64,000 nucleotides of DNA from Arthrobacter sp. ISL-65 (GCF_018613795.1 NZ_JAGGPN010000011.1:20575-84574), one strand, 5' to 3'. Positions 16,925 through 25,650 are shown, counted from the stretch's first letter. Made by a program: numbers and translations. The notes: a model not told the origin generated them from the letters alone.

Positions 16925-18321
16925 ACAGCAGCGTTAACTGCGAGTTCCTTGTCGGCCGGTTCAGCGGAGTTAGCAGGGGCAAATCCGCTCGCGGGCCGCG
17001 GCAGCCCGTAATGCTCACGCAGCGTGTGCCCCGTGTACTGCTGGCGGAACAGTCCGCGGGACCGCAGGATCGGGATGACGTGGTCCACGAAGGCGTCCAG
17101 GCCCGAAGGCAGCACCGGCGGCATGATGTTGAAGCCGTCGGCCGCGCCGTTCTCGAACCACTCCTGGATGGCGTCCGCCACCTGTTCGGGCGTTCCGGAG
17201 AAGGTGCGGTGCCCGCGGCCGCCGCCGAGCCTGCCGATGAGCTGCCGGACGGTGAGCCGCTCGCGCCGGGCGAGCTCCACGATCAAGGCGTACCGGCTCT
17301 TGGCCCCCTCGATCGCATCCTCCGAGGGGAGGTCCTCGGGCAACTGAGCATCAAGCGGCAGGGATTCGGGCGAGACCCGGAGGACTCCGGCCAGCTGCTT
17401 CCGTGCGTGCTCAGGGTGGATGAGCTCATCGAGCTGCTTCTCCAGCCGCCGCGCCTCGTGCTGCGTGGAGCCGACAATCGGAACAATGCCGGGCAGGATC
17501 TTGATGTGTTCCGGGTTGCGGCCCACGGCGGCCGTCTTCCGCTTCAGGTCGGCATAGAAGCGCTGTGCCTCGGCCAGTGTCTGCTGCGCGGTGAACACCG
17601 CCTCGGCGTAGCGGGCGGCGAAGTCCTTGCCGTCTTCGGAAGAGCCGGCCTGCACGATCACCGGGTGGCCCTGGGGTGAACGCGGCACGTCCAGGGGACC
17701 CTGGATCCGGAAGTAGCGGCCGGTGTGGTTGACGGCGTGGACGCGTGAGCTGTCCCCCCAGACCCCGGCCGCCTTGTCCCCCACTGCGGCGTCGTCTTCC
17801 CAGCTGTCCCAGAGCTTCCTGGCGGCGACCAGGAACTCGGCGGCGCGCTCGTAACGGCGCCAGTGTGCGGGCTGGTCCTCCAGCGAGAAGTTCCGCGCCG
17901 CGGCCTCGCCGGCCGTTGTCACCACGTTCCAGCCGGCCCGGCCGCCGCTGATGTGGTCCAGCGAGGCGAACCTGCGTGCCAGGTTGTAAGGATCGTTGTA
18001 GGTGGTGGAGGCGGTGCCGATCAGCCCGATCCGTTTGGTCACGGCGGCGATGGCACTGAGCAGGACCGTGGGCTCGAGCGTCCCATAGGGGCGCTGGCGC
18101 ACGTCGCCGTGCAGCACGGGCGAGTCGGCGAAGAAGATCGAGTCGAAGGTGCCGCGTTCGGCGGTACGGGCGAGCTGCTGGAAGTGTGCCACCTGCGTTC
18201 CGGCGAAGCTGTCGCTTTCAGGGAGCCGCCAGGACGCCTCGTGGTGTCCGGTGCTCATCAGGAAGGCATTGAGGTGGAGCTGGCGTGCGCCGCCGGCTTT
18301 GGCAGTGGTGCGTTCAGGCAT
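16921..18321 (-). CDS. LLM-class FMN-dependent monooxygenase (NtaA/SnaA/DszA family)
   Basis: A 466-residue two-component flavin monooxygenase using FMNH2 from a separate reductase, which is not seen in this window. Family features include LHLNAFLMSTGHHEASWR at the start, FDSIFFADSP, the GTASTTYNDPYNLARRFASL stretch and GRAGWNVVTT. The family breaks down sulfur heterocycles, nitrilotriacetate or alkyl sulfones. It is the last gene downstream of an SsuBC-like ABC pair, so its substrate is probably imported and may be an organosulfur or chelator compound. The start ATG is followed at once by a basic, unstructured stretch. Confidence 0.92.
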   Translation of the reverse strand: MPERTTAKAGGARQLHLNAFLMSTGHHEASWRLPESDSFAGTQVAHFQQLARTAERGTFDSIFFADSPVLHGDVRQRPYGTLEPTVLLSAIAAVTKRIGLIGTASTTYNDPYNLARRFASLDHISGGRAGWNVVTTAGEAAARNFSLEDQPAHWRRYERAAEFLVAARKLWDSWEDDAAVGDKAAGVWGDSSRVHAVNHTGRYFRIQGPLDVPRSPQGHPVIVQAGSSEDGKDFAARYAEAVFTAQQTLAEAQRFYADLKRKTAAVGRNPEHIKILPGIVPIVGSTQHEARRLEKQLDELIHPEHARKQLAGVLRVSPESLPLDAQLPEDLPSEDAIEGAKSRYALIVELARRERLTVRQLIGRLGGGRGHRTFSGTPEQVADAIQEWFENGAADGFNIMPPVLPSGLDAFVDHVIPILRSRGLFRQQYTGHTLREHYGLPRPASGFAPANSAEPADKELAVNAAV

Positions 18322-18352
18322 GGTCTGGTTCCTTGGGTTGGGAGCGGGCGGT

Positions 18353-19267
18353 TCAGGCGGTCCGGGATCCGACGGCGGTCCGCCAGCGGGAGAAGTGGCG
18401 TTCGACGCCGACCAGCAGGTAGTTGACCAGCAGGCCGAGCAAGGACACGGTCAGGATGCCCGCGTACATGTCCGGGATGAGGAAGCTCATCTGGGAATTG
18501 ACGATCAGGTAGCCCAGTCCGGCCTTGGCACCGACCATCTCGGCGGCGATCAGGACGAGGATGGAGGACGTGCCGGCCATCCGGATGCCCGTGAAGATGG
18601 TGGGCACGGCGGACGGAAGGATCACTTTCTGGAACAGCTGGACGTTGGACAGTCCCAGTGAGCGGGCTGCCCGGATCAGCAGCGGGTCAACGGTCCGGAC
18701 GCCGGCGATGGTGTTCAGCAGCACCGGGAAGAATGCCGCGTAGGCCACAATGCTGATCTTCGAGGTCTCCCCGATGCCGAGCAGCAGCGTGAACACGGGG
18801 AGCAGGGCCAGCGCGGCCGTGTTCCTGAAGACTTCCAGCAGCGGGTTGAGGAAGCGGTCAAGGGCGCCGTACCAGGCCACCAGCAGGCCGAGGGCCACGG
18901 CTGTCACGACCGCGATGCCGAAGCCGCTGGCGGACCGGCTCAGGCTGGCTGCGAGGTGGTTTTGCAGCTGGCCGTTTCCGATGAGTGTGCCCAGCGCCTC
19001 GAGCACTTCGTGAAGTGGTGGAAGGAAAACTCTCGTCGATGCCGGAGCAAGGTAGGCGGGTCCCAGTTCCCAGAGCAACAGGAACAGGATGATGGCCCCG
19101 GCACCCCACACAGCTTTGCCGCCCTGCAGGGCGTACCGGCGCAGCCTGGCCGCCGGTGTCGTGCCGGGACCCGGACGCAGCGCCGGGTTTGGCTCCGTCG
19201 TTGCCTTCCCGGCTGCCGCGGGACCGGTCTGCGTTTCCGTTTCCTTGGTCAGTGTTGGCGTGCTCAT
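18353..19267 (-). CDS. ABC transporter permease, SsuC/TauC-like
   Basis: A 304-residue permease of the nitrate/sulfonate/taurine type. After a 40-residue hydrophilic N-terminus, six membrane segments follow, with the EAA loop visible around ARSLGLSNVQLFQKVILPSA, which docks the ATPase. Its ATG shares one base with the ATPase stop (TGATG), so the two are translationally coupled. The monooxygenase gene begins 31 bp downstream. Together they form an uptake-and-oxidation unit, but no solute-binding protein gene is present nearby. Confidence 0.92.
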   Translation of the reverse strand: MSTPTLTKETETQTGPAAAGKATTEPNPALRPGPGTTPAARLRRYALQGGKAVWGAGAIILFLLLWELGPAYLAPASTRVFLPPLHEVLEALGTLIGNGQLQNHLAASLSRSASGFGIAVVTAVALGLLVAWYGALDRFLNPLLEVFRNTAALALLPVFTLLLGIGETSKISIVAYAAFFPVLLNTIAGVRTVDPLLIRAARSLGLSNVQLFQKVILPSAVPTIFTGIRMAGTSSILVLIAAEMVGAKAGLGYLIVNSQMSFLIPDMYAGILTVSLLGLLVNYLLVGVERHFSRWRTAVGSRTA

Positions 19268-20175
19268 CAGGCTGCCTTTCCAGTGGTGATGGTCCTGGTT
19301 TCGTCCGGCGCCGTTCCGTCGGGCTGGATCTTCGCGTGGCCGGCTTCCTGTGCACGGCGTACCTCGTCATGCAGCAGCGACCAAACCTTATGACGGTGTT
19401 CCACGAAGGCCGGGTTGGAGCGGACGTCCTCGTCACCGGAGCGGTCTCCGAGGTCGATGTCCACGATTTCCTTCAGCCGTCCCGGCCGGGAGCTGAGCAC
19501 GGCCACGCGCTGGCCGAGGTACACGGCCTCGTCGATACCGTGGGTGATGAAGATGATGGTCTTGCCTGTGGTGGCCCAGATGCGGAGCAGTTCGGTCTGG
19601 AGCTGCTCGCGCGTCTGGGCGTCCAAGGCGGCGAACGGTTCGTCCATCAGCAGGATGTCCGGCTCGTAGGCCAGGCTGCGGGCGATGGCCACGCGCTGCT
19701 TCATGCCGCCGGACAGCTCGTGGGGGTAACGGTCTTCAAATCCGCCGAGGCCCACGAGCTCAAGGTATTCGCGCGCCTTCTCGGCCCGCTCCTTGCGGCT
19801 ATAGCGCTTCCCGTCGCTGCCCACGCCTTCCAGTCCGAAGGACACGTTGGCAGCGGCCGTGCGCCAGGGGAACAGCGCATACTGCTGGAAAACGACGGCG
19901 CGGTCCCGGCCCGGGCCCGCCACTTCCCGGCCGTCCACCAGCACCTGGCCGGTGTCCGGCTTGGTGAGGCCGGCCAGGAGGTCCAGGAGTGTGGTCTTGC
20001 CGGAGCCGCTGGGGCCCACCAGGGTAATGAATTCCCCTGCGGAGACGTCAAGGGAGATGCCGTCCAGGGCGGTCAGGACCGCCCCTTCCGGGCTGTCCTT
20101 GCTGGGCCGCACCGTGAACTTCTTGGTGATGTTTTGAAGGCTGATTTTCGGTATCGGCCCGGTTCCGGAGGTCAT
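19267..20175 (-). CDS. ABC transporter ATP-binding protein, SsuB/TauB-like
   Basis: A 302-residue nucleotide-binding subunit. Walker A is GPSGSGKTT, the signature is LSGGMKQR, and Walker B ILLMDEPFAALD is followed by the switch histidine in FITHGIDEA. I chose ATG 20175 with AAGGGAAA upstream because the family core starts just after it; the open frame continues upstream to 20349 without family similarity. It heads the ATPase-permease-monooxygenase operon. The C-terminal about 40 residues are basic. Confidence 0.92.
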   Translation of the reverse strand: MTSGTGPIPKISLQNITKKFTVRPSKDSPEGAVLTALDGISLDVSAGEFITLVGPSGSGKTTLLDLLAGLTKPDTGQVLVDGREVAGPGRDRAVVFQQYALFPWRTAAANVSFGLEGVGSDGKRYSRKERAEKAREYLELVGLGGFEDRYPHELSGGMKQRVAIARSLAYEPDILLMDEPFAALDAQTREQLQTELLRIWATTGKTIIFITHGIDEAVYLGQRVAVLSSRPGRLKEIVDIDLGDRSGDEDVRSNPAFVEHRHKVWSLLHDEVRRAQEAGHAKIQPDGTAPDETRTITTGKAA

Positions 20176-20545
20176 GGTGTGTTTCCCTTCAGCAGGTCGT
20201 TCAAGGCGTTCGGTGTCCACCATGAGAGCAGAGTTGGACCACCGCCTGAAGGGCACGGTCACGAGGGGAAACGGGGCGTAACCTGCCGGCCGGGGCCGCC
20301 GATGGCGGCTACGGGACGCGTGGGGACTCGTAAGGAAACACGCCGTCATGGCGGGCGTCTTCCGGTGACATTTGATGACGCATGGCTGCAGAAACGGACT
20401 GCGACGGCGGCTGGTGTTGCGGCTGGGCTACGGACCATGACGTGCCGGCGGCGTCCGTCGGCTGCAAGGAGCTGCGCGGAACACGGCAGGGGCCAGGCTC
20501 GATTGTTACGCGGCTGCCGGCACTCGGTTCTGGTTCACTTGGTTC
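20176..20545 (-). other. 370-base leader of the ABC/monooxygenase operon, no clear gene
   Basis: The region between the LacI-like gene and the ATPase holds no recognised gene or riboswitch. On the minus strand a 30-codon frame (20438 down to 20346) encodes a small peptide with one Cys and a CSHASS segment. Short leader peptides control some actinobacterial sulfur genes, but a ribosome site is weak and the link is speculative. The operon promoter should lie here. Confidence 0.4.
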
Positions 20546-21187
20546 CTAGAAGATCGGGATCTGTTCCGCAAAAACACCGGCGGCGGACATCACCTCGTTC
20601 AGCAGGTGCAGCGCACCGCCACCAAACAGGGCATTTGCGCTGAGACGCTTCCACGGGGCCGTTTGCCCGGCGGCCTGGGCGTACCCCGCCATTCGGTCCA
20701 TGAGCAGCGCGACGGCCTGCTCGGCGTGCACCGATTCGGAGATGACCACCTGCGCGATGCCGCGCCTGGCCAGTTCGGCGATGGCGTGGTGCTCCTCCTC
20801 AGAGGTGGGGAGGACGCCCACGATGACGCCGTCGGCCCCGCCGGCCAGCATGAACTTGCGCCACGACTGGCCGAGCAGGATCACCGGCTGGTAGCCGTGA
20901 CGCGGAAGTATTGCGGCGGCGGCCGTGGCGAGCGCCCGGTCCGCCGGCCATTCCAGGTCCTCAATGGCGATGGCCACCAGATCCGTCCTGCCGCGGCGCA
21001 TTCCCCGCGCCGCCTGGTTGGGTACGTAGCCAAGATCATCGGCGGCGGCCATCACGCGTTCCTGCGTGGATGGGCTGATCCGGGTGGTGCCTCCGCTCCT
21101 GCCGGACAGCACGTAGGACACCGTTGTCAGTGAGACCCCGGCCCGTTCGGCGACGTCCCGGATGGTGGGGCTGGACATGCTCCTCAC
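20546..21187 (-). CDS. Short LacI-type regulator (HTH plus truncated sensor domain)
   Basis: A 213-residue protein. The N-terminal LacI HTH TIRDVAERAGVSLTTVSYVL is intact, and the hinge region ends in NQAARGMRRGRTDLVAIAIE. Only about 150 residues follow, compared with about 270 in full sensor domains, and they lack the usual second half. DNA binding should be retained while ligand sensing and dimerisation may differ. GTG 21187 has GGAGAAAA ahead of it; ATG 21178 is the alternative. It is upstream of, and in line with, the ABC/monooxygenase operon, which it may control. Confidence 0.8.
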   Translation of the reverse strand: MRSMSSPTIRDVAERAGVSLTTVSYVLSGRSGGTTRISPSTQERVMAAADDLGYVPNQAARGMRRGRTDLVAIAIEDLEWPADRALATAAAAILPRHGYQPVILLGQSWRKFMLAGGADGVIVGVLPTSEEEHHAIAELARRGIAQVVISESVHAEQAVALLMDRMAGYAQAAGQTAPWKRLSANALFGGGALHLLNEVMSAAGVFAEQIPIF

Positions 21188-21239
21188 TGTTTTCTCCTAT
21201 CGTTCCTCGCCGCGTAGTTTCTGGTTTGGAAGTGGCGCA

Positions 21240-22085
21240 TCACTCCGTGTGCGGATGTATTGCCTGGCCTTCGAGCTGTTCCGCCTCCCAGGGCGGTTCC
21301 GTGGCCATGTCGACGCCGGTTCCGGAGGCGGACCTGGGTCCGACGCCCACGTCGGCGGTGGGAACGTGCACCTGCCTGCTGATGCCCCCGCGGACGCTCT
21401 CGACGATGTCATCGCCGAGGAGCGGGCCTGTGTAGCTGATGCTGAGCTGCCCGCCCCGCGCCACGGTGGTGTAGTTACCAAGCGCGTCGGACACGATGCC
21501 CTCCCGGTCCACAGCGGCCGACACTGCGCCGGGGTCCGCCGCGGTAACGCTGAAGCGCAGGTCGTGCACCAGGACCGGCAGGACATAGAAGTTCTTCACG
21601 CCCAGTTTGCCGGTATCCTCCTCGGTGACCGCCCGCACAATGGTGCGTCCGTCGTCGGGAGTGGCAGTTGACGGAAGAGCCACGATGACCTCAGGGACCA
21701 TCTGCTGCAGCACAGCCGGTTCAAGCACATCGGGCGAAATGGCGGACAGGGCGGTCCCCCGTGCTGCGGCGGCCGTGTCCAGCCGCTTGCGGATACCGGC
21801 GACGTCGGCGTCCAGCGCAGTGTGCACAGCGATCACCACCCTGCGCCGGACCATGAGGCCGTCGTAGCTGACGATGGGCCGCCCGTTGCCCAGGTCCTGC
21901 CCTTCCTCCGACTGCGCGAGGACCCGGTCCGCAGTATTCGCGGCGGCGTCGGGGCTGCTTGCGGGCGGGGCGGGTGCCGGGTTGGCGGCGGGGCTGGCCG
22001 CCGGACTCGCCTGGACACCGCCGGTGCAGCCGGCCAGGGAGAAGGCCAGCAGCACCGCCGGTGCGATCAGTAGCGTCCGTTTCAT
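21240..22085 (-). CDS. Lipoprotein of unknown function, coupled to multicopper oxidase
   Basis: A 281-residue exported lipoprotein: a hydrophobic signal ends in the lipobox LAGC (about residue 20), followed by an Ala/Pro linker (residues 25-50). The mature part looks like a mixed alpha/beta domain with no motif I recognise; it contains a repeated MVRRRVVIAVH-type strand pattern. Its start lies one base after the stop of the multicopper oxidase gene, so expression is coupled. It could be an accessory or electron-partner protein for the oxidase at the cell surface; that is inference from position only. Confidence 0.8.
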   Translation of the reverse strand: MKRTLLIAPAVLLAFSLAGCTGGVQASPAASPAANPAPAPPASSPDAAANTADRVLAQSEEGQDLGNGRPIVSYDGLMVRRRVVIAVHTALDADVAGIRKRLDTAAAARGTALSAISPDVLEPAVLQQMVPEVIVALPSTATPDDGRTIVRAVTEEDTGKLGVKNFYVLPVLVHDLRFSVTAADPGAVSAAVDREGIVSDALGNYTTVARGGQLSISYTGPLLGDDIVESVRGGISRQVHVPTADVGVGPRSASGTGVDMATEPPWEAEQLEGQAIHPHTE

Positions 22086-22086
22086 G

Positions 22087-23823
22087 TCACGTCCCTGCCG
22101 GGTAGGCCAGCTGGTACTTCGAGGCGTAGTACCCCTCAGGCCGGGTTTCCAGCACGGGCTTGTCTGCGTTGATGGGGTCGTTGTTCCGCAGGTCGCCCAC
22201 GGAGAACTGGACCATCATGTCGTGGTCCTCGTGAACGAGGTTGTGGCAGTGGACCATGTACCGGCCGCCAAGGTGCTTGCCGGTGTCGAACTGCATGAGG
22301 ACAGTGACCGATTCGCTCTCGCCCGCGTAGAAGACATCCTTCGGCCCGCCTTCCCAGGCGAACGGCTTGCCGCCGTTGGTGTTGCGGCCAATGATCTTGC
22401 CGTCGATCAAGTGGATGTGGACGGGATGGAACCAGCCGCCCGACTCGTTGACGATGGTCCATTGCTCCACCTGGTTGCGCTGCGGGTTGCCGAAACACCG
22501 GGTGAAGTTGGATTTTTCCACGCCGTCCCAGGTTTCACCGTTGATGGTCCATTCTCCGCCCTGCCGCTGGACCCGGAGGATCCTCTTGGCGACGGCCATG
22601 TCCGGGGTCAGGGCCATGGTGTCCAGCCCGCCGGTGGCCCGGCTAGGGTGCGGGCCGGGGTCCAGCGTGGTGGGGATGGAGCTGATCGTGCGGGACCCCG
22701 GCTGGGCGGGGGAATCGGCCACCACCTGGAACTTCATGACCTTGCCGGTGTTGGCGAAGTTCACGTTGTTCTTGTTGCTCAGGTTCCGCAGCTCCACGGA
22801 CTGGCCCGGCTTGTACTTCCGGAAGTCGATCAGCACCTCGTAGCGTTCGGCTGTCCCCTGCCGCCAGGAGGACACCGCCTGCACCTTCGGGGTCATCCCG
22901 GCGTCGGTACCCACCACGTGGAACGGGTCGCCGTTGGACAGTGCGAAACGGTAGGAGCGGGTGATCGAGCCGACCAGGAACCGGAACCGGTAAATCCGGG
23001 GCTTGACCTTCATGGTGGGCCACGGCACCCCGTTGACCATGATGATGTCGCCCCACAGCCCGGCGTGGCCGTTGTCGTTGTAGCCGAGGGAACCGTCGGC
23101 GTTCAGCATCACGTCCGAGACCAGGATGGGTACGTCGAATTCTCCCTGCGGCAGCTGCGCCCGCTCACCCGCGCTGGTGATGGAGTAGATGGAGGCGAGG
23201 CCCGAGTACACGCCCTGCGCCGTCAGCATGTGGTTGTGGTCGTGGTACCAGAGCGTCCGCGCCGCCTGCCAGTTTGGATATTGGTAGTTCTTCACCCTGC
23301 CCGGCGCGGTGCGGTCATTCGCGTACCCGTCGTACTGGGGCAGCGACGCCGAGCCGTGCAGGTGAGTGACGGTATTGAAGGCGTTCGGGTACAGCAGGCC
23401 CGTCGCAGGCAGGCGGTTGCTGATCCTGAGCTCACTCCGGGTGCCCTGCTGCACCCGGACGGTGGGGCCGGGAAAAATGCCGTTGTACCCCGCCAGGGTG
23501 GTGCTGAGCCCCCGTGCGATCTGGGCCTTGCCCAGTTTCTGGTTCAGGGCATATTTCGCAAAAGGCGTGCCGTCGCGGTCCCGGCCTGTGGCGTAGGGAA
23601 GCAGTTCCGGCGGTCGCCGGAAGATGGTGGTGAACGGAACCGGCATGTTCGCCGGGGCGAGCTTGCTTGGCGTGGCAACCGTTGCCTCATTGTCGTCTGC
23701 ACCCCGGCGGCCGGAGACACTTCCCGGAACACCTGCGAGGGCCGGGCCTCCGGTTGATGCCGTGACGGCGACGGCGCCGCCCAACAGGCTTAGTTTTAAC
23801 ACGTCCCTCCGTGTTGCTGCCAT
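22087..23823 (-). CDS. Tat-exported multicopper oxidase (CotA/bilirubin-oxidase-like)
   Basis: A 578-residue secreted oxidase that couples one-electron substrate oxidation to water formation. The twin-arginine signal RRDVLKLSLLGGAVAV occupies the N-terminus. The four copper motifs are intact: THLHGS, WYHDHNHM, HPVHIHLIDG and VHCHNLVHEDHDMM, the last giving the T1 Cys and axial Met. I chose ATG 23823 because GGGAGGACGTC precedes it. Family members oxidise bilirubin, phenols, Mn or Cu(I). The lipoprotein gene follows one base downstream. Loading of folded protein through Tat fits the cofactor. Confidence 0.93.
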   Translation of the reverse strand: MAATRRDVLKLSLLGGAVAVTASTGGPALAGVPGSVSGRRGADDNEATVATPSKLAPANMPVPFTTIFRRPPELLPYATGRDRDGTPFAKYALNQKLGKAQIARGLSTTLAGYNGIFPGPTVRVQQGTRSELRISNRLPATGLLYPNAFNTVTHLHGSASLPQYDGYANDRTAPGRVKNYQYPNWQAARTLWYHDHNHMLTAQGVYSGLASIYSITSAGERAQLPQGEFDVPILVSDVMLNADGSLGYNDNGHAGLWGDIIMVNGVPWPTMKVKPRIYRFRFLVGSITRSYRFALSNGDPFHVVGTDAGMTPKVQAVSSWRQGTAERYEVLIDFRKYKPGQSVELRNLSNKNNVNFANTGKVMKFQVVADSPAQPGSRTISSIPTTLDPGPHPSRATGGLDTMALTPDMAVAKRILRVQRQGGEWTINGETWDGVEKSNFTRCFGNPQRNQVEQWTIVNESGGWFHPVHIHLIDGKIIGRNTNGGKPFAWEGGPKDVFYAGESESVTVLMQFDTGKHLGGRYMVHCHNLVHEDHDMMVQFSVGDLRNNDPINADKPVLETRPEGYYASKYQLAYPAGT

Positions 23824-24181
23824 GACGTCCTCCCAGCTGGTTGTGATGGCCTCAGCGACGGCGTTGGCGCTGGCCACATGTGGAAACACAGTTATGGTGC
23901 GCCGCGGGACTCCAGAAAACCTTGGGAAGCAGCGACCGCGGGGTTCTGTCCCACCTGAATAGGTGGGAGGGCGGCCGTCGGTACCCCGTCACTTTGCCAA
24001 GGCACCCCTGTGGAAAGCAGGGCTACCCGGTGGCCCAACCCTCAAATCGGTTCCCGCAGCCACCCGAGGGGGCGGGACCCCCTAAGTATGGCCGCCGCAG
24101 GCGCCGCGAATCCGGCCGGTCCCCTGCTATTCACAACGGCCCGGCGGCAGACTGCCACCAGAAGCAAAGGAGCGTGGTCTC
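23824..24181. other. 358-base divergent region with several hairpins
   Basis: No gene is supported here. It lies 5' of the multicopper oxidase on one strand and of a small open frame on the other. A perfect hairpin TCCCACCT-GAAT-AGGTGGGA occupies 23949-23968, and longer GC-rich pairings can be drawn through about 24100. It may contain a structured leader for the oxidase, but I could not match it to a known riboswitch class. Confidence 0.4.
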
Positions 24182-24379
24182 ATGCAGGAGGAAGGTCTTC
24201 GGCGCCAGATCATGGGCGTGATCAGCCACGTCCTCAGTGACGAGGGCACGGAAATGGACGTCCGGATGGCGCTGCTGCGGCATCTTGGCGAGAACCCCGG
24301 AAGCCCGGAACGGGCCCTGCTGGCACACCTCCGTGACTGCAAGCGACCGGGCACGGGAGCTGATCAAGGATCACGGTGA
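24182..24379 (+). CDS. Small hypothetical protein, possibly frameshifted
   Basis: A 65-residue frame with a good ribosome site (AAAGGAG, 9 bases upstream). The start MQEEGLRRQIMGVISHVLSD looks like a real helical protein, and codon use is G/C-rich in the third position until about 24340. The last residues have poor codon use. The next frame instead continues as ASDRARELIKDHGEHARQQE with better third-position GC, which suggests a one-base shift near 24335. No family is recognised. It is divergent from the multicopper oxidase and convergent with the LysR-domain gene. Confidence 0.45.
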   Translation: MQEEGLRRQIMGVISHVLSDEGTEMDVRMALLRHLGENPGSPERALLAHLRDCKRPGTGADQGSR

Positions 24380-24428
24380 ACACGCACGGCAGCAGGAACG
24401 CCGCAGATCAAGCGGGTGGCAACAGCAG

Positions 24429-25172
24429 TTACCTCTTGCCCTTTTTCCGCGAGCCGCGGCCCCGGCCCTTGTCCGGGTTGGGTGCGTAACGCTGGGCGAC
24501 TTTCGGCTTCTTGGCACCGGCCCCTGTGCCGCCGCGACGGTCCGGCTTGGGCGCCTTCTTCTCTGGCTCCTGCTGGGCGGACGGCTGCCGTGAGCTCTGC
24601 GCGGTGCGGCCGCGGACAATGCCGATGAACTCTTCAATGACCTCGTCCGTGGCGTCGCTGGGCCAGGCAAGCGCGATCTGTGTCCCCGGCGCCCCCGTAA
24701 GGCGGCGGGCCACAGTGTCCTTGATATTGAAATGCCGCGCTACGGACATGGGAAGTATCAGCAAGCCCGCGCCGGACGCCACCACCTGCAGGGCCATTTC
24801 CGGCCCGCCCAAATCATCGGCGTCGAGGAAGTTTTCCGCCGCGAGGTCCTCCAGCGCCACGTCCTCGAACACGGTGATTTCGTGTCCCTTGGGCGCCACC
24901 ACCACGGGCTGCTCCTCATAAAGGGGGATAACGTTCAGCCCTTCGCGCTCCACCGGCAGGCGGACAAAGCTCAGGTCCGCCGAACCGTCACGCAGCACCG
25001 AAAGCTGCGTGCCGCCGTCGGACATGAACGACCGCAGGGGCACGTGCGGCATCCGCTCCTCCCAGCGCCGAATCCACTTCCCCGGCGTCACGCCGGGGAC
25101 GTAGGCAAAGCGGAGCTCTCGCGGGGACTCTGGCAGAGCCGGGTCCAGGGTGGGTTCATCTTCAGCGGGCAC
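24429..25172 (-). CDS. LysR-type substrate-binding domain protein without HTH
   Basis: A 247-residue protein resembling only the effector-binding half of a LysR regulator (RELRFAYVPGVTPGKWIRRW, then DADDLGGPEMALQVVASGAG). No DNA-binding helix-turn-helix precedes it. The last about 50 residues are very basic (KKPKVAQRYAPNPDKGRGRG), so nucleic acid or RNA contact is possible through the tail. It is divergent from the DUF5997 gene with 79 bp between them, a pairing I believe recurs in actinobacteria. How it acts is unknown. Confidence 0.85.
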   Translation of the reverse strand: MPAEDEPTLDPALPESPRELRFAYVPGVTPGKWIRRWEERMPHVPLRSFMSDGGTQLSVLRDGSADLSFVRLPVEREGLNVIPLYEEQPVVVAPKGHEITVFEDVALEDLAAENFLDADDLGGPEMALQVVASGAGLLILPMSVARHFNIKDTVARRLTGAPGTQIALAWPSDATDEVIEEFIGIVRGRTAQSSRQPSAQQEPEKKAPKPDRRGGTGAGAKKPKVAQRYAPNPDKGRGRGSRKKGKR

Positions 25173-25251
25173 ACCTTCACAGTACTGCGGACATCCTTGA
25201 CTGCAGGCATCCTTGGTCAGGGGAGGCGGCGCAGCCGGATACCCTTAATAC

Positions 25252-25650
25252 ATGACCTCCGCTAACTCCCAGTCCATGAAGCCGGCCACTGTTGCCAAGA
25301 AGCTTGGCATCTACCTGCCTGCGACGCCCCAGGAGTTCCAGGATTCAACCATCACGCGCGCGGAGTTCGCCGAGCTGCAGTCCAACCCGCCGGAGTGGCT
25401 GGCCGAACTGCGCCGCAACGGCCCGCACCCCCGCCCGGTGGTCGCACAGAAACTCAACATCTCCATCAGCGGCCTTGCCCGCGGCGGCGTTGAAGAGGCG
25501 CTGACGACGGCGGAAATCACCGCATTGCTGCAGGCTCCCCCCGCGTGGCTGGTTGCCGAGCGCGCCACACAGGCCGCCGTCCGCACCGAGGCGCAGCGGG
25601 TCAAGGAAGAGGCCGCCAACAAGGCAGCAAAGAAGGCCCGCCAGGGCTGA
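25252..25650 (+). CDS. DUF5997 family protein
   Basis: A 132-residue cytoplasmic protein of a family of unknown function found in actinobacteria. It has two similar halves: TVAKKLGIYLPATPQEFQ with a TRAEFAELQSNPPEWLAELR segment, and VVAQKLNISISGL with LTTAEITALLQAPPAWLVAE, suggesting an internal duplication. The tail is charged and helical (RTEAQRVKEEAANKAAKKA). It is divergent from the LysR-domain protein and probably shares its promoter region. No catalytic residues are evident. Confidence 0.88.
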   Translation: MTSANSQSMKPATVAKKLGIYLPATPQEFQDSTITRAEFAELQSNPPEWLAELRRNGPHPRPVVAQKLNISISGLARGGVEEALTTAEITALLQAPPAWLVAERATQAAVRTEAQRVKEEAANKAAKKARQG

